Below are positions 60,949 through 64,000 of a stretch of 64,000 nt of DNA, piece after piece. The position numbers and the translations under genes were made by a program. Under the pieces are notes generated by a model. It was not told where the DNA came from and searched no databases. It saw nothing but the letters and a program-made list of their open reading frames with translations. Positions within the stretch are counted from its first letter, which is position 1; each line of letters starts with the position of its first letter. Source of the DNA: an uncultured Lachnospiraceae bacterium (GTDB lineage: Bacteria; Bacillota; Clostridia; Lachnospirales; Lachnospiraceae); contig USGU01000008.1 in the NCBI GenBank assembly GCA_900554415.1, positions 18,366-82,365 on the forward strand, given 5' to 3'.

Positions 60949-62091
60949 ATGAAGAAAATAGCAATACTTGGGTCAACAGGTTCCATTGGAACCCAGACTC
61001 TGGAAATCGTAAGAGCAAATAAAGATATTGAAGTCCTTGGTCTGGCGGCTGGAAGTAATATCAGTCTGCTGGAAGAACAGATTCGGGAATTCCATCCGAA
61101 GAAGGCTGCGGTGTGGAACGAGGAAAAAGCAAAAGAACTTCAGGTGAAGGTTTCAGACTTATCCGTAGAGATTTTAACAGGGATGGAGGGTCTGATTGAA
61201 ATTGCACAAATGGAAGAAACAGAGATTCTTGTAACAGCCATTGTGGGTATGATTGGAATTCGTCCGACGATTGCGGGCATGAAAGCAGGGAAGGATATTG
61301 CCCTTGCCAATAAGGAGACTTTGGTAACAGCAGGGCATATCATTATGCCTCTTGCAAAAGAATGTGGGGTGCAGATACTTCCGGTGGATAGTGAGCATAG
61401 TGCAATTTTCCAGTCTTTACAGGGAAATGAACAGAACAAAATCCACAAGATTCTGCTTACTGCATCCGGTGGTCCGTTCCGTGGAAGAAAAGAAGAAGAA
61501 TTAATGAATATCCAGGTAGAGGACGCATTAAAGCATCCAAACTGGACGATGGGAAGAAAAATTACCATAGATTCTTCAACTTTGGTAAATAAAGGATTGG
61601 AGGTCATCGAAGCAAAATGGCTCTTTGATGTTTCGGTGGATAATATTCAGGTAGTTGTGCAGCCACAGAGTGTGATTCACTCTATGGTTGAGTATGAGGA
61701 TGGTGCAGTGATTGCACAGCTTGGAACACCGGATATGAAGCTGCCGATTCAATATGCTCTCTATTATCCGAACCGGAGATTTTTATCTGGTGACAGACTG
61801 GATTTCTGGTCTATGGGACATCTGGATTTTGAAAAGCCGGATACGAATACTTTCTATGCTTTGGAATTGGCATATGAAGCAGGTCGTGAGGGCGGAAGTC
61901 TTCCAACTGTATTTAATGCGGCAAATGAGCTGGCAGTCAGCCAGTTCCTGAACCGGGAAATCAAATATCTTGAAATTACGGAAATTATTGAGGATTGTAT
62001 GCGTTCCCATCACAACATTGCTAATCCTTCAGTGGAGCAGATATTGGAAACTGAAGCAGCAACATATGAACGCATTCTCAGCAGGAGGTAA
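60949..62091 (+). CDS. dxr: 1-deoxy-D-xylulose-5-phosphate reductoisomerase
   Basis: MEP-pathway enzyme converting DXP to MEP with NADPH, 380 aa. NADPH loop GSTGSIGTQ near 8, metal-binding DSEHSAIFQ near 148, and MVEYEDGAVIAQLGTPDMKLPIQYAL near 245. ATG 60949 has GGAGG 5 nt upstream; ATG 60937 lies before that site. Together with ispH elsewhere in the window it shows that isoprenoids are made by the MEP route. Confidence 0.96.
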   Translation: MKKIAILGSTGSIGTQTLEIVRANKDIEVLGLAAGSNISLLEEQIREFHPKKAAVWNEEKAKELQVKVSDLSVEILTGMEGLIEIAQMEETEILVTAIVGMIGIRPTIAGMKAGKDIALANKETLVTAGHIIMPLAKECGVQILPVDSEHSAIFQSLQGNEQNKIHKILLTASGGPFRGRKEEELMNIQVEDALKHPNWTMGRKITIDSSTLVNKGLEVIEAKWLFDVSVDNIQVVVQPQSVIHSMVEYEDGAVIAQLGTPDMKLPIQYALYYPNRRFLSGDRLDFWSMGHLDFEKPDTNTFYALELAYEAGREGGSLPTVFNAANELAVSQFLNREIKYLEITEIIEDCMRSHHNIANPSVEQILETEAATYERILSRR

Positions 62092-62102
62092 CTGAAAATT
62101 TC

Positions 62103-63131
62103 ATGGGAATTATAATTGCAATTTTATTATTTGGCTTTATTGTTTTCTTCCACGAGTTAGGACATTTTCTTGTGGCACGAAAGAATGGGATTACTGTGCA
62201 TGAGTTCTGGATCGGCATGGGACCTACTTTAGTCCATAAGCAGGTTGGAGCGACAGACTACTGTTTGAAGCTTCTTCCGCTTGGCGGTGCCTGTGTGATG
62301 GGCGAAGATGACGCCGAGGATATGTCAGAGGGAAGCTTTAACAGTAAATCTCCATGGAGGAGACTTTCGGTCATTGTGGCAGGACCTTTCTTCAATTTTA
62401 TTCTTGCATTTCTGTGTGCAGTCATTTTTATTGCATGTGTAGGCTTTGACAAACCAGTTATCAACCGGGTAAGTGAAGGAACACCAGCAGCGGAAGCTGG
62501 ACTGGAATCCGGAGATGTGATTGTAAAATTGAATAATAAATCAATTCATATTTTCAGAGAGATTTCACTGTATAATCAGTTCCATCAGGGAGAAGCAACT
62601 GAAGTCACATACGAAAGAGACGGGGTACGCCATACGGTATTACTTACTCCGCAGAAAGACGAAAGTGGATATTATATTTTCGGAATTGTCAGTGGAGGCT
62701 ACGAAAAGGGAAATGTCTTTGAAGTATTAAAATACGGTGTCTATGAAGTGAAATACTGGATTGACATGACGCTGGAAAGCCTTGGACAGTTATTGACACG
62801 TGCGGTAGGTGTAGACCAGCTTTCCGGACCGGTCGGGGTGGTAAGTGCTGTGGATGAAACTTATCAGCAAAGTAAAAGCGATGGAGTATATTATGTATTT
62901 TTAAATATGCTTCGTATTGCAATTTTGCTTTCCGCAAATTTAGGGGTAATGAATTTACTGCCTATTCCTGCGCTGGATGGTGGAAGAGCATTGTTTCTGG
63001 TTATTGAACTTATCAGGGGAAAGCGTGTTCCAGCGGAAAAGGAAGGCTATGTCCATTTGGCAGGTATGGTATGTTTACTTTTACTGATGGCGTTTGTAAT
63101 GTTTAATGATATTAAGAGAATATTTTTCTAA
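62103..63131 (+). CDS. rseP: Site-2 intramembrane zinc protease RseP
   Basis: Membrane metalloprotease of the RseP/RasP type, 342 aa. Active-site FHELGH (17-21) in the first helix, a single PDZ domain (about 115-195), and NLLPIPALDGGR with the third metal ligand near 286. Usually cuts anti-sigma factors or signal-peptide remnants. The AGGAGG at 62083-62088 is rather far (14 nt) from ATG 62103. Follows dxr by 11 nt. Confidence 0.95.
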   Translation: MGIIIAILLFGFIVFFHELGHFLVARKNGITVHEFWIGMGPTLVHKQVGATDYCLKLLPLGGACVMGEDDAEDMSEGSFNSKSPWRRLSVIVAGPFFNFILAFLCAVIFIACVGFDKPVINRVSEGTPAAEAGLESGDVIVKLNNKSIHIFREISLYNQFHQGEATEVTYERDGVRHTVLLTPQKDESGYYIFGIVSGGYEKGNVFEVLKYGVYEVKYWIDMTLESLGQLLTRAVGVDQLSGPVGVVSAVDETYQQSKSDGVYYVFLNMLRIAILLSANLGVMNLLPIPALDGGRALFLVIELIRGKRVPAEKEGYVHLAGMVCLLLLMAFVMFNDIKRIFF

Positions 63132-63145
63132 ATAAAGGCAGGCGG

Positions 63146-63655
63146 ATGAAAATGCGTGAGCAATTAACAGAAAGTGATGTAAAGAAAATCCAGGAAGAAA
63201 TTGAATACCGTAAGCTTGTGGTAAGAAAAGAAGCCATTGAGGCAGTGAAAGAAGCACGAGCTCATGGAGACCTCAGTGAAAACTTTGAGTATCATGCTGC
63301 AAAAAAGGATAAGAACCGTAATGAAAGCCGGATTCGCTATCTTGAGAGAATGTTAAAGACAGCAGAAATTGTTTCCGATGCATCAGAGGATGGTGTAGTC
63401 GGAATCAATAACCGTGTAACCGTATATTTTGTTGAGGATGACGAAGAGGAAACCTATAAGCTTGTGACTTCCGTGCGTGGAAATTCGCTGACTGGCTATA
63501 TCAGTATAGAATCTCCGATTGGAAAAGCAATTTTAGGACACAGGGTTGGCGATACGGTCAGTGTTACCGTGAGCGAAACCTATTCTTATGATGTGGAAAT
63601 ACGTGAGATTGTCAACAGCCATGATGATGAAGATGACAAAATCAGGTCTTATTAG
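63146..63655 (+). CDS. greA: Transcription elongation factor GreA-type
   Basis: RNA-polymerase secondary-channel factor that rescues backtracked complexes, 169 aa. An N-terminal coiled-coil with the tip acids in AHGDLSEN near residue 35 and a C-terminal FKBP-like domain with SVRGNSLTGYISIESPIGKAILGHRVGD. Sequence after the tip (YHAAKKDKNRNESRI) differs a little from GreA consensus, so a Gre paralogue is possible. ATG 63146 or 63152 both fit. Its terminator is the intron insertion site. Confidence 0.9.
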   Translation: MKMREQLTESDVKKIQEEIEYRKLVVRKEAIEAVKEARAHGDLSENFEYHAAKKDKNRNESRIRYLERMLKTAEIVSDASEDGVVGINNRVTVYFVEDDEEETYKLVTSVRGNSLTGYISIESPIGKAILGHRVGDTVSVTVSETYSYDVEIREIVNSHDDEDDKIRSY

Positions 63656-63674
63656 AGTTAGAATATTAGAACGC

Positions 63675-63709
63675 AAGAAGGGAATATGTGAATCATATTC
63701 TCTTTTTTT
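63675..63709 (+). terminator. Terminator after greA, target of a group II intron
   Basis: GAATATG (63682-63688) pairs with CATATTC (63694-63700), extended by a purine-rich arm against the T-run at 63701-63709. Confidence 0.8.
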
Positions 63710-63710
63710 A

Positions 63711-64000
63711 GTTTGCGCGCCATGGGCGCGTTCTAACGGGTGCAAGTCCCGAACATGCCCAGATAGTGGGAAGTGTATAGCTGAACAGCAAGGGTGTCCA
63801 TCGCGAGGTGGAATCTGAAGGAAGCTGTAAGCAAATCTCTGGTCCGACGGACAGAAATCACATATAAGGCTAGGCTATGAGAGATAAGTTGGCTAAAAGC
63901 AACGAAGTCTAATAACTATCACTTTTGTAGTAGCAGAGTAAATGTGGCGGATATATGGAGAGAAAGAGCGTGCACCTTAAGCGTGGAGGTCTCACAGAGG
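63711..64000 (+). mobile_element. Group II intron, 5' part (continues past the window)
   Basis: The last 290 bases have no gene but carry domain I features of a bacterial group II intron: a 5' GC-rich hairpin (63716-63730), then stretches such as GGTGCAAGTCCCGAAC, CAAATCTCTGGTCCGACGGAC, GAAATCACATATAAGGC and GTTGGCTAAAAGCAAC. The loop of this last hairpin gives an EBS1 candidate TAAAAG (63894-63899) that pairs with TTTTTA at 63705-63710 (one G-U), which places the 5' splice site near 63711. The reverse transcriptase/maturase gene expected in domain IV lies outside the window. The class (IIC or other) cannot be fixed without the 3' part. Confidence 0.85.

Overview
The window looks like a chromosomal piece of a low-GC, anaerobic, spore-forming Firmicute, most likely a gut-type Lachnospiraceae. 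The reasons are the six-gene Rnf complex, radical-SAM HemZ, spore proteins (GerW, CotF family), DUF5688 and DUF2752 proteins, the recJ-apt-relA-hemZ-hisS-aspS gene order and consensus SigA promoters. No prophage or CRISPR array is visible. The only mobile element is the 5' end of a group II intron at the right edge. Genus cannot be fixed from sequence reading alone.

Layout. 1-15 kb: 3' part of an M18 aminopeptidase, secDF, recJ, then an apt-relA-MBL-hemZ-hisS-aspS-purine permease run and tRNA-Gly(GCC). 15-20 kb: an anchored amidase, a chorismate mutase/shikimate kinase fusion with yqeG and aroD, efp, a DUF5688 gene and tRNA-Arg(CCG) on the minus strand. 20-27 kb: argS, an AlaX-type editing protein, a CPBP protease, a WalR-box-driven NlpC/P60 hydrolase, ispH and an S1-domain protein. 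27-36 kb: rnfCDGEAB, DUF2752, apbE (minus strand), NusG-II and Gx-transporter genes, ruvAB. 36-45 kb: zapA, a U32 protein, a FtsW/RodA-type protein with a class B PBP, DUF2953-gerW. 44.8-63.7 kb: rpsB-tsf at one end and pyrH-frr-uppS-cdsA-dxr-rseP-greA at the other. These genes are normally one block. Here about 11 kb lies between them, with an esterase, CotF-type genes, a 5-oxoprolinase operon carrying biotin carboxylase genes, an FMN alpha-hydroxyacid dehydrogenase, trmO, dus and a DMT permease.

How the genes work together. Rnf couples ferredoxin:NAD oxidoreduction to an ion gradient. RnfD and RnfG carry ApbE flavinylation motifs and apbE lies just downstream, beside two membrane genes of families I associate with extracellular electron-transfer loci. 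The operon at 48.3-53.96 kb joins an NRAMP-like carrier, PxpB, PxpC, biotin carrier protein, biotin carboxylase and PxpA. This is the composition expected if 5-oxoproline cleavage were biotin-dependent, by analogy with urea carboxylase, and it is the most interesting functional hypothesis here. The other good leads are a SigG-like promoter before the CotF pair, a consensus WalR box before the NlpC/P60 gene, and a group II intron whose EBS1 candidate pairs with the T-tract of the greA terminator.
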